A DNA stretch of 64,000 bases, from positions 2,170,001-2,234,000 of the forward strand of contig NZ_CP123923.1 of the NCBI RefSeq assembly GCF_030450125.1, in the 5' to 3' direction. Position 1 is the first letter of the stretch. The number at the start of each line of letters is the position of its first letter. Both the position numbers and the translations under genes were made by a program. The notes under the pieces are model-generated. The model did not search any database. It was not told the DNA's origin and was given only the letters and a program-made list of their open reading frames with translations. Below are positions 48,041 through 57,034 of the stretch, piece after piece. The DNA is from Streptomyces sp. WP-1. Lineage in GTDB: Bacteria > Actinomycetota > Actinomycetes > Streptomycetales > Streptomycetaceae.

Positions 48041-50628
48041 AGGGTCTGCCTTTCTGGTTCCGCGCTGCCCGGCCCACCGTGGGCCGGGGCGGGGGTGGAC
48101 GCCGTCTCGGGGGACTCCTCGACCGGCTGCCGACCGTGGATGCTGCGCAGGCTCAGGACCATGGTGAGGCCGCCGCCGGGCGTGTCCTCCGCGGTCAGGG
48201 TGCCGCCCATGGCCTCGGCGAAGCCCCGGGCGACCGCGAGGCCGAGCCCGACGCCCGCGCCGCGCGGGGCGTCGCCGTAGCGCTGGAAGGGTTCGAAGAT
48301 ACGGTCCTTGGCCGCGTCCGGCACGCCGGGGCCGCGGTCCACCACACGGACCTCCACCCGGTCGGCGAGGGCGCTGGCGGAGACCAGGACGCGGCGGGCG
48401 CCCGGGCTGTACTTGACGGCGTTCTCCACGAGGTTGGCCACCGAGCGCTCCAGCAGCCCGGGGTCGGCCAGGATCATCGGCAGGGTCTCGGGCACGTCCA
48501 GGTCGACGCTGTCCTCCGGCACGCCGCCCAGGGCCATCGGTACGACCTCGTCCACGTCGATCTCGCGGATCAGCGGGGTGACGGTGCCGGTCTGGAGGCG
48601 GGACATGTCCAGGAGGTTGCCGACGAGGTGGTCGAGCCGGTCGGCGCCCTCCTCGATGCCCTCCAGCAGCTCGGCGCGGTCCTCCTCGGACCAGTCGACG
48701 TCGGCGGAGCGCAGCGAGGAGACGGCGGCCTTGATCCCGGCCAGCGGGGTGCGCAGATCGTGGCTGACGGCGGCCAGCAGGGCGGTGCGGATGCGGTTGC
48801 CCTCGGCGAGCGTCCGGGCCTGGTCGGCCTCCTCCTGGAGGCGCCTGCGGTCGAGGACGACGGCGGCCTGGGCGCCGAAGGCGGCGAGCACCCTGCGGTC
48901 CTCGGCGGGCAGCACCCGGCCGGTCAGGGCGAGCGCCATGTGGTCGCCGACGGGCATGTCGACGTCGGCCTCCTCGGGGCGCTCCAGGACGGGCCCGAAG
49001 CCGGCCCGGCCCACGCAGGTCCACGGTTCGACGTCGCTCTGCCGCTCCAGCAGGGCCGCCGACTCCATGGCGAAGGTCTCCCTCAGCCGCTCCAGCAGCT
49101 CCTCCAGGCTGGTCTCGCCGCGCAGCACGTTGCCGGCCAGGAAGGACAGGATCTCGGACTCGGCGCGCAGCCGGGCCGCCTGGTGGGTGCGGCGGGCGGC
49201 GAGATCCACCACGGAGGCGACCGACACGGCGACGCCGAAGAAGATGACTATGGCGACGATGTTCTTCGGGTCGGCGATGGTCCAGCGGTGCAGCGGCGGT
49301 GTGTAGAAGTAGTTCAGCAGCAAAGAGCCGAACGCCACCGAGGCGAGGGCGGGCAGCAGGCCGCCGAGCAGGGCCGCCGCGACCGTGACGGCCAGGAACA
49401 GCAGCATGTCGTTGGCGAGGCCGATGTCGACGGTGTTCAGCAGCAGCGCGAGCACGGCGGGGCCCGCGGCCCCCATCGCCCAGCCGGAGAGGATCCGCGT
49501 GCGGCCGAGCCGGGCGCCGCGGGCCACGGGCAGTCCGCGGCCCTTGGCGACCGCCTCGTGGGTGACGATGTGGACGTCGAGGTCGGGGCCGGACTCCCGG
49601 GCGACGGTGGCGCCGACGCCGGGCCCGAAGACGTACTGCCAGGCCTTGCGGCGCGAGGAGCCGAGCACGATCTGGGTGGCGTTGACGCCGCGTGCGAAGT
49701 CCAGGAGCGCGGCCGGTATGTCGTCGCCGACCACGTGGTGGAAGGTGCCGCCGAGGTCCTCCACGAGGGTGCGCTGGACGGCGAGTTCCTTCGGGGAGGC
49801 GGCGGTCAGCCCGTCGCTGCGGGCGATGTAGACCGCGAGCACCTCGCCCCCGGCACCCTTCTCGGCGAGCCGGGCGGCGCGGCGGATGAGCGTACGGCCC
49901 TCGGGGCCGCCGGTGAGCCCGACGACGATCCGCTCGCGCGAGCCCCAGATCTTGGAGACCCGGTGCTCGCTGCGGTACTGGTTCAGGTACTCGTCCACCC
50001 GGTCGGCGACCCACAGCAGCGCCAGTTCGCGCAGGGCGGTGAGGTTGCCGGGGCGGAAGTAGTTGGACAGCGCCGCGTCGACCTTGTCGGGCTGGTAGAT
50101 GTTCCCGTGCGCCATCCGGCGGCGCAGCGCCTCCGGGGACATGTCGACCAGCTCGATCTGCCCGGCCCGCCGTACCACCTCGTCGGGGACGGTCTCGCGC
50201 TGGCGCACCCCGGTGATGGACTCGACCACGTCGCCGAGTGACTCCAGGTGCTGGATATTGACGGTCGAGATGACGTCGATCCCGGCGGCGAGCAGTTCCT
50301 CGACGTCCTGCCAGCGCTTGGCGTTGCGCGAGCCGGGGACGTTGGTGTGGGCGAGCTCGTCCACCAGGGCGATGGCGGGCGCCCTGCGCAGCACGGCGTC
50401 GACGTCCATCTCCCCGAAGACGCCCCCGCGGTACTCCAGCTCCTTGCGGGGCACCTGTTCGAGGCCGTGCAGCATCACCTCGGTGCGCGGCCGCTCATGG
50501 TGTTCCACGAACGCCACGACGCAGTCCGTACCGCGCTCGGTCCGCCGGTGTGCCTCGGCGAGCATCGCGTACGTCTTCCCGACCCCCGGCGCCGCCCCGA
50601 GATAGATCCGCAGCTTCCCGCGTGCCAT
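48034..50628 (-). CDS. kdpD: KdpD sensor histidine kinase
   Basis: An 864-residue sensor. The N-terminal KdpD domain has Walker A GAAPGVGKTYAMLAEA and DELAHTNVPGSRNAKRW. A USP-like domain follows (RIVVGLTGGPEGRTLIRRAA), then four membrane spans around 400-490, a GAF region, and the kinase core with the phospho-His in AAVSHDLRTPLAGIK and NLVENAVKYSPG, GRGPGVPDA-like ATP lid (DRGPGVPDAAKD). ATG 50628 is the start. Domain order and length match full-length KdpD. Confidence 0.9.
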   Translation of the reverse strand: MARGKLRIYLGAAPGVGKTYAMLAEAHRRTERGTDCVVAFVEHHERPRTEVMLHGLEQVPRKELEYRGGVFGEMDVDAVLRRAPAIALVDELAHTNVPGSRNAKRWQDVEELLAAGIDVISTVNIQHLESLGDVVESITGVRQRETVPDEVVRRAGQIELVDMSPEALRRRMAHGNIYQPDKVDAALSNYFRPGNLTALRELALLWVADRVDEYLNQYRSEHRVSKIWGSRERIVVGLTGGPEGRTLIRRAARLAEKGAGGEVLAVYIARSDGLTAASPKELAVQRTLVEDLGGTFHHVVGDDIPAALLDFARGVNATQIVLGSSRRKAWQYVFGPGVGATVARESGPDLDVHIVTHEAVAKGRGLPVARGARLGRTRILSGWAMGAAGPAVLALLLNTVDIGLANDMLLFLAVTVAAALLGGLLPALASVAFGSLLLNYFYTPPLHRWTIADPKNIVAIVIFFGVAVSVASVVDLAARRTHQAARLRAESEILSFLAGNVLRGETSLEELLERLRETFAMESAALLERQSDVEPWTCVGRAGFGPVLERPEEADVDMPVGDHMALALTGRVLPAEDRRVLAAFGAQAAVVLDRRRLQEEADQARTLAEGNRIRTALLAAVSHDLRTPLAGIKAAVSSLRSADVDWSEEDRAELLEGIEEGADRLDHLVGNLLDMSRLQTGTVTPLIREIDVDEVVPMALGGVPEDSVDLDVPETLPMILADPGLLERSVANLVENAVKYSPGARRVLVSASALADRVEVRVVDRGPGVPDAAKDRIFEPFQRYGDAPRGAGVGLGLAVARGFAEAMGGTLTAEDTPGGGLTMVLSLRSIHGRQPVEESPETASTPAPAHGGPGSAEPERQTLC

Positions 50629-50851
50629 GGCTCCATTGTCTTCCGCTCACCCGTGCCTACGCAGCGTCGACCTTACGGCCAACGATGGGGACGAACCGGA
50701 CAGGGGCGGGCGTACGCGAGCACTTTGACGGAACCCTGACGGGGGCGGGGGCCGTGGGGGAACCGCGCGATCGGCCGCGGCGGACCCGCACCCGGCGACG
50801 GAAGGCTCCCCCGACGGCGGGCGGCCGCGAAAACGGCGCACGGCCGCAAAA

Positions 50852-50880
50852 ACGGGCCGCGCCTCGGCGGCACGGCCCGT
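50852..50880 (-). terminator. Hairpin downstream of the DUF3710 gene
   Basis: ACGGGCCG (50852-50859) pairs with CGGCCCGT (50873-50880) around a 13-base loop, 19 bases beyond the stop at 50899. Confidence 0.5.
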
Positions 50881-50898
50881 GTATCGCTGCCGACGCCG

Positions 50899-51663
50899 TC
50901 AGCGGACCTCGGTGATCTCCGGGCCCCGCTGCAGCTGTCCCATGCCACCGGAGAACCGCGAGCCCTCCTCCTGCTGGACACCCTCGGGAACCATCTGGGC
51001 GTCGTTCGGCAGCTTGAGGACGATCGGGTCGCGGGGCGCCATCGGGCCCTCGCCGCGGACCACGACCGTGTCCCGGAAGATCTGCTCGAGCAGCCCGGCG
51101 GCCTGCGGCTGGACCGCGCCCTGTCCGGAGATCACACCGCGCAGGAACCAGCGGGGGCCGTCGACGCCGACGAACCGCACCACCTGGAAGCCGCCCGTGC
51201 CGTCCGGCAGCTGCACCGGCACCTGGGCCCGCAGCTCCCAGCCCAGCGGACCCTCGACCTCGTCGACGATGCCGCCCTGCTGGGTGATCCCGGCCCCGAT
51301 CTCCTCGCGGACCTCGCCCCAGATGCCCTCGCGCTTGGGCGCGGCGAAGGCCTGGAGCTGGACGGCGCTGTCGTTCAGGACGACGGTGGCGGCCACGATC
51401 GCGTCGCCCGCGACCTCGACCCGCAGCTCCATGCCGTCCACGCCCGGCACGAACAGACCGCCGAGATCCACGCGGCCCTCGGCCGGGTCGTGCACCTCGG
51501 TGCTGTCCCACGGGCCCTCGGGCCGCGGGCCGGGCTCCAGCCGGACGCGCTCGCGCTCGGCCTCCGCTTCCTCGTCCGCCTCGGTGTCGACGCTGTCGAC
51601 GACCTGCTCGGCCTCGCCGGCCGCGTCCTCGGCGGCACCCTTCTTGTTGCGACGTCCGAACAC
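50899..51663 (-). CDS. DUF3710 protein
   Basis: A 254-residue soluble protein. An acidic N-terminal region (about 10-45) precedes the conserved domain GPWDSTEVHDPAEGRVDLGG, IWGEVREEIG, and RWFLRGVISGQGA, which fits the actinobacterial DUF3710 family. The function is unknown. The GTG start at 51663 is just downstream of the dut stop (1-base gap), so it is in an operon with dut and the PaaI-like gene. Confidence 0.85.
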   Translation of the reverse strand: MFGRRNKKGAAEDAAGEAEQVVDSVDTEADEEAEAERERVRLEPGPRPEGPWDSTEVHDPAEGRVDLGGLFVPGVDGMELRVEVAGDAIVAATVVLNDSAVQLQAFAAPKREGIWGEVREEIGAGITQQGGIVDEVEGPLGWELRAQVPVQLPDGTGGFQVVRFVGVDGPRWFLRGVISGQGAVQPQAAGLLEQIFRDTVVVRGEGPMAPRDPIVLKLPNDAQMVPEGVQQEEGSRFSGGMGQLQRGPEITEVR

Positions 51664-51664
51664 G

Positions 51665-52243
51665 TCACTGTCCTTCCCGGTCGGATACGACCGAAGCGTA
51701 TCGATTCCCACCCGTCGGACCGCCCTCGGCGGACCGACCGCTTGTGCCGCTCTCGTCGCCCACCGCGGCATGGCCACCGGTGGACCCGAAGCCCCCTTCG
51801 GCCCGCACGGAGCCGGGAAGCTCCGCGACCTCCTGGAAGCGGACCCTCTCGACCTGCTGGACGACCAGTTGGGCAATCCGGTCGAAGCGCTCGAACCGCA
51901 CGCTCGCGCGCGGGTCGAGATTCACCACGATCACCTTGATCTCCCCACGGTACCCGGCATCAACCGTCCCTGGAGCATTCACCAGGGCGACACCGCAGCG
52001 GGCGGCGAGGCCGGACCGCGGGTGCACGAAGGCCGCGTACCCCTCCGGGAGGGCGATCGACACTCCCGTGGGCAGAACGGCCCGCTCACCGGGTGCCAGC
52101 TCGCACGTCTCGGTGGTGCGCAGATCGGCGCCGGCGTCCCCGGGGTGCTCGTACGCCGGGAGCGGTACGTCCGGATCCACGCGCCGGATCCGCACGTCCA
52201 GCGGGGGGCGGCCGGCGGGGTTCGCGTGCTCCTGGGGGCTCAT
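51665..52243 (-). CDS. dut: dUTP diphosphatase
   Basis: A 192-residue trimeric-type dUTPase. Motifs include DAGADLRT (I), HPRSGLAARCG (II), GTVDAGYRGEIKV (III), RFDRIAQLVVQ (IV) and RAEGGFGSTG (V). The C-terminus runs about 35 residues past motif V, longer than usual. It hydrolyses dUTP to dUMP. The ATG at 52243 overlaps the upstream stop by 4 bases. Confidence 0.93.
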   Translation of the reverse strand: MSPQEHANPAGRPPLDVRIRRVDPDVPLPAYEHPGDAGADLRTTETCELAPGERAVLPTGVSIALPEGYAAFVHPRSGLAARCGVALVNAPGTVDAGYRGEIKVIVVNLDPRASVRFERFDRIAQLVVQQVERVRFQEVAELPGSVRAEGGFGSTGGHAAVGDESGTSGRSAEGGPTGGNRYASVVSDREGQ

Positions 52244-52824
52244 GGGTTCACCTCGAAGGCGCGGGCCCGGCGGACCTGGTCGGGGTCGCTCATCGCGGCC
52301 CGGATCTCCTCCGGGCGGCCGTGGTCGATGAAGTGGTCGACCTTCACCTCGACGAAGAGGGCGTCGGCGCGCACGGCGACCGGTCCCTCGGGGCCGTCGA
52401 GTCGGCCGACGGCACGGGAGTAGATCTTCCGCCCGGCGACGGCGGTGACCTCGGCCGCGAGATGCAGCGTGGTGCCGACCGGGACGGGCCGCACGTAGTC
52501 GGTCTCCAGGCGTCCGGTGACGGCGACGGTCCGCAGCAGCCAGTTCAGCGAGCCCAGGGTCTCGTCCAGGGCGGTGGCCAGCACCCCGCCGTGCGCGAGG
52601 CCGGGGGCGCCCTGGTGGGCGGGCTGGACGGTGAACTCGGCGGTCAGGGTGACGCCCTCGCCTGCCCGTGCCTCCAGGTGCAGCCCGTGCGGCTGTCCGG
52701 GGCCGCAGCCGAAACAGTGTTCGTAGTGGGCGCCGAGAAGGTCCCCGGGCGCGGGCGCGTCGGGGTGCCGTACCGGTTTCACCGCGTCGGCTGGGGGCTG
52801 AAGGCTTGCGGAACGACCACTCAC
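52240..52824 (-). CDS. PaaI-type hotdog thioesterase
   Basis: A 194-residue protein. The hotdog domain has HCFGCGPGQPHGLHLEA, then PGLAHGGVLATALDETLGSL with the catalytic Asp/Glu helix, and ETDYVRPVPVGTTLH. It is a PaaI-like acyl-CoA thioesterase with a HxFGCGP entry motif. The GTG at 52824 is chosen; longer starts would run over the promoter of the divergent gene. Coupled to dut. Confidence 0.8.
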   Translation of the reverse strand: MSGRSASLQPPADAVKPVRHPDAPAPGDLLGAHYEHCFGCGPGQPHGLHLEARAGEGVTLTAEFTVQPAHQGAPGLAHGGVLATALDETLGSLNWLLRTVAVTGRLETDYVRPVPVGTTLHLAAEVTAVAGRKIYSRAVGRLDGPEGPVAVRADALFVEVKVDHFIDHGRPEEIRAAMSDPDQVRRARAFEVNP

Positions 52825-52905
52825 GAGCGCAGACCTTACCCGCGCGTCGGCCCGTACAGGATCCCGCGCCGAGCTCGTACAGGAACCCGTGCCAAGCTTG
52901 GCTTC

Positions 52906-53397
52906 ATGCAGCACTCCGCGACCCCGTACGAAGAACGCCTCACCGCCCCCCGCTCGTGGTGGCTGATCAGCTTTCTCGTGGGCGTCTCCTGCGCCCTGAT
53001 CGTGTTCCCGTTCGGCACCCTGCCGATCCTGGGCGGCCTGGTGGGCGGTACGGCCGCGGCCGCGGTGGTCGCCAGTTCGTACGGCTCCCCGCGCATCCGC
53101 GTGGTCGGCGACTCGCTGATCGCGGGCGAGGCGAAGATCCCGGTGTCGGCGCTGGGCGAGTGCGAGGTGCTGGAGCCGGAGGAGGCCCGCGCCTGGCGCA
53201 CCTACAAGGCCGACGTCCGCGCGTTCCTGCTGCTGCGCGCGTACATCCCGAGGGCGCTGCGGGTGATCGTCACGGACCCCGAGGACCCCACGCCGTACCT
53301 GTACCTCTCGACGCGTGAGCCGGAGCAGCTGGCGGCGGCGATCGAGGCGGCGCGCGCGGCGAACGCCCCCGCCCCGGCGGAGAGCGCGGAGAGCTAG
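52906..53397 (+). CDS. DUF3093 membrane protein
   Basis: A 163-residue protein. Two spans lie at about 18-36 (WWLISFLVGVSCALIVFPF) and 38-57, followed by a PH-like cytosolic domain with SPRIRVVGDSLIAGEAKIP and RAYIPRALRVIVTDPEDPTP. It matches the DUF3093 family. Function unknown. The gene is monocistronic and diverges from the PaaI-dut operon. Confidence 0.83.
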   Translation: MQHSATPYEERLTAPRSWWLISFLVGVSCALIVFPFGTLPILGGLVGGTAAAAVVASSYGSPRIRVVGDSLIAGEAKIPVSALGECEVLEPEEARAWRTYKADVRAFLLLRAYIPRALRVIVTDPEDPTPYLYLSTREPEQLAAAIEAARAANAPAPAESAES

Positions 53398-53499
53398 GAA
53401 CCGGGCCCGGAGCCGGGAACCGGGCCGCCGGGACGTCCCCGGAAGGGCCCAGGAGGGCCGGAACGGGCCCGGGGAGGGCCCAGGGGATCTCGGGGCGGG

Positions 53500-54414
53500 T
53501 CAGAGCCCCTTGTGGAGACCGGGCAGTCTCAGGGGCTTCGCAGGCTGCTCCAGGGGCGGCAGCTGGTCCAGCTCCTCCCAGGGCACCTGGATCTTGCGCA
53601 GGTCGCCGCGGACCCGGGCCGCGAGTCTTCTGGTGTCGCGGCGGTTGAGGACCGCCCCGACCGCGGCGCCCACCATGAACGGCATCAGTGTGGGCATGTC
53701 CCGCACCATCCGCTTCATGATCTGCTGGCGCAGTTCGCGCTTCATGCGGCCGCCGAGGGCCGCGTCGTAGGTCGACGGCTTCATCACGTCGACGCCGCGC
53801 TCCCCCGACCAGGAGGACAGATACGCGGTGCTGCGGACCTTGAGGCTGCCGGGCGGTCTCAGGCCGTAGACCTCGTGCAGTTCCGCGATGAGTTTCAGTT
53901 CGACCGCCGCGACCCCGGTGATCTCCGCGGCCAGTTCGGTCGGCAGGGCGGGCGGCACGGGCAGCATCGCCGCCGCACCGACCCCGGCCCCGATGGTCGA
54001 GGTCGCGGCCGCGGCGCCCGCCACCAGCTTGTCGGCCAGTTCCTCGGGTCCGAGACCGGGGAACTGCCCGCGCAGGGTCGCGAGGTCGCGTACGGGCACC
54101 CGCGGGGCGATGTCGATGACACGGTCCGCGAGGTACGCCAGACCCGCACGAGCGCGGTCACCGCTCCTGCGGGCGCCTTCCCGGGCGAGGACCCGGGCCT
54201 TGCCGCCGATGACCCGTGCCTGTCGCCTGGCGATGGGCACGGGTCGCCGCTTCGGCGCCGGGTGGTCGGCCCGGTCCGCCGTCGGTTCGAGCGGGGCTCC
54301 CGTGTCCGGGGAGCCACGCTCGTCGTCACGCGCGCCGAGTGGGCCGTCGAGCGGCCCTTGGTCCGCTTTCCGCAGGGAGAAGCGGCGCTTCCGGGGAGGG
54401 GTCGAGCCAGTCAT
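53500..54414 (-). CDS. Conserved actinobacterial protein, unknown function
   Basis: A 304-residue protein. About 70 charged, disordered-looking N-terminal residues are followed by helical segments with a hydrophobic stretch (VAGAAAATSTIGAGVGAAAML) and ITGVAAVELKLIAELHEVYG. It has a loose resemblance to EcsC-like membrane-associated proteins, but I would not assign that. It lies 13 bases downstream of the DUF4193 gene. Confidence 0.7.
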   Translation of the reverse strand: MTGSTPPRKRRFSLRKADQGPLDGPLGARDDERGSPDTGAPLEPTADRADHPAPKRRPVPIARRQARVIGGKARVLAREGARRSGDRARAGLAYLADRVIDIAPRVPVRDLATLRGQFPGLGPEELADKLVAGAAAATSTIGAGVGAAAMLPVPPALPTELAAEITGVAAVELKLIAELHEVYGLRPPGSLKVRSTAYLSSWSGERGVDVMKPSTYDAALGGRMKRELRQQIMKRMVRDMPTLMPFMVGAAVGAVLNRRDTRRLAARVRGDLRKIQVPWEELDQLPPLEQPAKPLRLPGLHKGL

Positions 54415-54427
54415 GGCCGACCCGTCC

Positions 54428-54724
54428 TCAGTCGCAGTCGCGGCAGATCGGCTGACCGTTCTTCTCGCGGGCCAGCTGGCTGCGGTGGTGGACCAGGAAG
54501 CAGCTCATGCAGGTGAACTCGTCCTGCTGCTTCGGCAGGACCCGGACGGCCAGCTCCTCGTTCGAGAGGTCCGCTCCGGGCAGTTCCAGGCCCTCGGCGG
54601 CCTCGAACTCGTCGACGTCCACCGCGGAGGTGGTCTTGTCGTTCCGCCGGGCCTTCAGCTCTTCCAAGCTGTCCGAGTCGACGTCATCGTCTGTCTTGCG
54701 TGGAGTGTCGTAGTCGGTTGCCAT
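54428..54724 (-). CDS. DUF4193 zinc-ribbon-like protein
   Basis: A 98-residue acidic protein. The C-terminus has two cysteine pairs, TCMSCFLVHHRSQLA and PICRDCD, with adjacent histidines, likely a zinc site. This matches DUF4193, abundant in actinobacteria. ATG 54724 has an AGGGGGAGAG sequence just upstream. Confidence 0.88.
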   Translation of the reverse strand: MATDYDTPRKTDDDVDSDSLEELKARRNDKTTSAVDVDEFEAAEGLELPGADLSNEELAVRVLPKQQDEFTCMSCFLVHHRSQLAREKNGQPICRDCD

Positions 54725-55126
54725 ATCGCTCTCCCCCTCTGGGTGTCTGCGGTGTCTCCAGCGCACGTAACGCGTGAGAGGCCGGACTTGTGCCCGACCT
54801 GAGGCGGAGATTTTGCCTCACATCAAGGGCTGTTACTCAATCGACACCCAACCCGATCCCTCAAGAGTGATCGGCTTGGATGGCGGTGTGGACCGTACAC
54901 GCTTCGAATACCGCACCTCAAAGGCGCCTCAACGTGTACTTCCCGTGATCAAGAGCCCTGAAAACCAGGACTTTTCAGGCTTTCTGGCCTCTGTCGTAAT
55001 CACTGACCGTACATGGCCGGAAATCCGCCCATGTGATCGATCACACAGACAGAAGCCCATTCAGCCCCTGAAAAATTCCGCGTGAAGCGAACATCTCCCG
55101 CGTGTGTCGACGGAAGGGGCCACGGA
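54725..55126. promoter_or_regulatory. Gene-free intergenic region with two inverted repeats
   Basis: No gene is supported. A hairpin CCTGAAAA / TTTTCAGG lies at 54957-54979 (7-base loop) and a perfect 14-bp palindrome TGTGATCGATCACA at 55032-55045. The region holds the promoter of the DUF4193 gene and the 3' end region of cutS. The AT content is clearly higher than in the flanking genes. Confidence 0.5.
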
Positions 55127-56374
55127 TCACAGCGGAAGTGTCACACGCATCACGAGGCCACCGCCCTCGCGGGGTCGCGCCGCGATGTGCCCGCCGTGCG
55201 CCCGGGCCACGGATCGCACGATGGACAGGCCGAGGCCGACGCCCTTGTCGCTGCCCGTGCGCTCGGTGCGCAGCCGCCTGAAGGGCTCGAAGAGGTTGTC
55301 GATCTCGTACGCCGGCACCACCGGACCGGTGTTCGAGACGGTGAGCACCGCCTGGCCGTGCTGGACCTCGGTGTCCACCTCGACCCAGCCCGCCTCCGCC
55401 ACGTTGTACCGCACGGCGTTCTGTACGAGGTTCAGCGCGATGCGCTCCAGGAGCACGCCGTTGCCCTGCACCACGGCCGGGGCGCGCTCGCCGCGGATCT
55501 CGACGCCCTTGGCCTCCGCCTCGGAGCGCACCTGGTCGATGGCCTGGCCGGCCACCTCGGCCAGGTCGACCGGTTTGCGCTCCACGATCTGGTTGTCGCT
55601 GCGGGCGAGCAGCAGCAGGCCCTCGACCAGCTGCTCGCTGCGCTCGTTGGTGGCCAGCAGCGTCTTGCCGAGCTGCTGGAGCTCCACCGGCGCGCCCGGG
55701 TCGGAGAGGTGGACCTCCAGGAGGGTGCGGTTGATCGCGAGCGGGGTGCGCAGTTCGTGCGAGGCGTTGCCGACGAAGCGCTGCTGGGCGGTGAAGGCCC
55801 GCTGAAGGCGCTCCAGCATCTCGTCGAAGGTGTCCGCCAGCTCCTTGAGCTCGTCGTCCGGGCCGTCCAGCTCGATCCGGCGGGACAGGTCGGAGCCGGC
55901 CACCGCGCGGGCGGTGCGGGTGATCCGGCCGAGCGGGGAGAGCACCCGGCCGGCCATCGCGTAACCGAACGCGAAGGCGATCACGGCGAGGCCCAGCAGG
56001 GCCAGCAGCGAGCGGCTGAGCAGGTTGTCCAGGGCGACCTGGCGCTGGTGGTCCACGCACTGGCTGATCGTGTTGTTGAAGTCCGCCAGCGGCAGGCTGG
56101 TGGTGTTGATCGCGGGGCAGTTGTCGCTGGAGACCTTCAGCTCCTGGAAGCTGACGATCTTGAACAGCGGCTGGTTGCCGGTGCTGATGGCCTGCGCGGC
56201 GAGCAGGTAGATGATCGACAGCAGCAGGATGCCGGCGATCAGGAACATGCCGCCGTACAGCAGCGTGAGCCGTATACGGATCGTGGGCCGCAGCCACGGG
56301 AAGGGCGGCTCGGGGCGCCGGGGGTCCCAGGTGGGCTTCGGGGGTGCCTGCGGGTGCGTGGGGGTCGCGGCCAT
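55127..56374 (-). CDS. cutS: CutS sensor histidine kinase
   Basis: A 415-residue kinase with two spans (about 35-62 and 122-143). The short extracellular loop holds two cysteines, Cys86 and Cys106 (SSDNCPAIN and TISQCVDHQ). A HAMP region follows, then phospho-His in GNASHELRTPLAINRT, NLVQNAVRYN and GVGLGLSIV. From memory, CutS of Streptomyces uses such a cysteine pair to sense extracellular redox or protein folding, and CutRS influences antibiotic production in S. lividans. The gene follows cutR with a 6-base gap. Confidence 0.87.
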   Translation of the reverse strand: MAATPTHPQAPPKPTWDPRRPEPPFPWLRPTIRIRLTLLYGGMFLIAGILLLSIIYLLAAQAISTGNQPLFKIVSFQELKVSSDNCPAINTTSLPLADFNNTISQCVDHQRQVALDNLLSRSLLALLGLAVIAFAFGYAMAGRVLSPLGRITRTARAVAGSDLSRRIELDGPDDELKELADTFDEMLERLQRAFTAQQRFVGNASHELRTPLAINRTLLEVHLSDPGAPVELQQLGKTLLATNERSEQLVEGLLLLARSDNQIVERKPVDLAEVAGQAIDQVRSEAEAKGVEIRGERAPAVVQGNGVLLERIALNLVQNAVRYNVAEAGWVEVDTEVQHGQAVLTVSNTGPVVPAYEIDNLFEPFRRLRTERTGSDKGVGLGLSIVRSVARAHGGHIAARPREGGGLVMRVTLPL

Positions 56375-56380
56375 GGCCGG

Positions 56381-57034
56381 TCAGATCCGGTAGCCGGAGC
56401 CGGGCACGGTGACGATCACGGGGGGCTCGCCGAGTTTGCGGCGCAGGGTCATGACCGTCACCCGGACCACGTTGGTGAACGGGTCGGTGTTCTCGTCCCA
56501 GGCCTTCTCCAGCAGCTGCTCCGCCGAGACGACCGCGCCCTCGCTGCGCATCAGCACCTCCAGGACCGCGAACTCCTTGGGCGCGAGCTGGACCTCCTTG
56601 CCGTCGCGGAAGACCTCGCGGCGGTTGGGGTCCAGCTTGATGCCGGCGCGCTCCAGGACCGGCGGCAGGGGCATACTGGTGCGGCGGCCGAGGGCGCGCA
56701 CGCGGGCGATCAGCTCGCTGAACGCGAACGGCTTGGGCAGATAGTCGTCGGCACCGATCTCCAGACCCTCGACGCGGTCGCTGACGTCACCGGAGGCGGT
56801 GAGCATCAGCACCCGGGTGGGCATGCCCAGCTCGACGATCCTGCGGCAGACGTCGTCGCCGTGCACGAGCGGGAGGTCGCGGTCGAGGACGACCACGTCG
56901 TAGTCGTTGACGCCGATGCGCTCCAGGGCGGCCGCACCGTCGTACACGACGTCGACGGCCATGGCCTCCCGGCGCAGTCCGGTGGCCACCGCATCGGCGA
57001 GCAGCTGCTCGTCCTCGACGACGAGTACGCGCAC
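56381..57034 (-). CDS. cutR: CutR response regulator
   Basis: A 217-residue OmpR-family regulator with receiver VRVLVVEDEQLLADAVATGL, phosphoacceptor Asp in DVVVLDRDLPLVHGDD and DDYLPKPFAF, and a winged-helix end (VIVTVPGSGYRI). The GTG at 57034 with GGAAGGA 8 bases upstream gives exactly the length reported for CutR. A tandem 11-bp repeat about 95 bp upstream is a possible autoregulatory site. Confidence 0.88.
   Translation of the reverse strand: MRVLVVEDEQLLADAVATGLRREAMAVDVVYDGAAALERIGVNDYDVVVLDRDLPLVHGDDVCRRIVELGMPTRVLMLTASGDVSDRVEGLEIGADDYLPKPFAFSELIARVRALGRRTSMPLPPVLERAGIKLDPNRREVFRDGKEVQLAPKEFAVLEVLMRSEGAVVSAEQLLEKAWDENTDPFTNVVRVTVMTLRRKLGEPPVIVTVPGSGYRI

Noticed and set aside
53400..53499. 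Terminator between the converging DUF3093 and 53500-54414 genes
   Set aside because: The strip is full of short GGGCCC-type repeats that can pair in many ways; no single strong hairpin stands out.
54774..55085. Plus-strand 103-residue frame
   Set aside because: It lies in an AT-richer intergenic region, has no recognisable motif, and is crossed by two inverted repeats. Non-coding is more likely.
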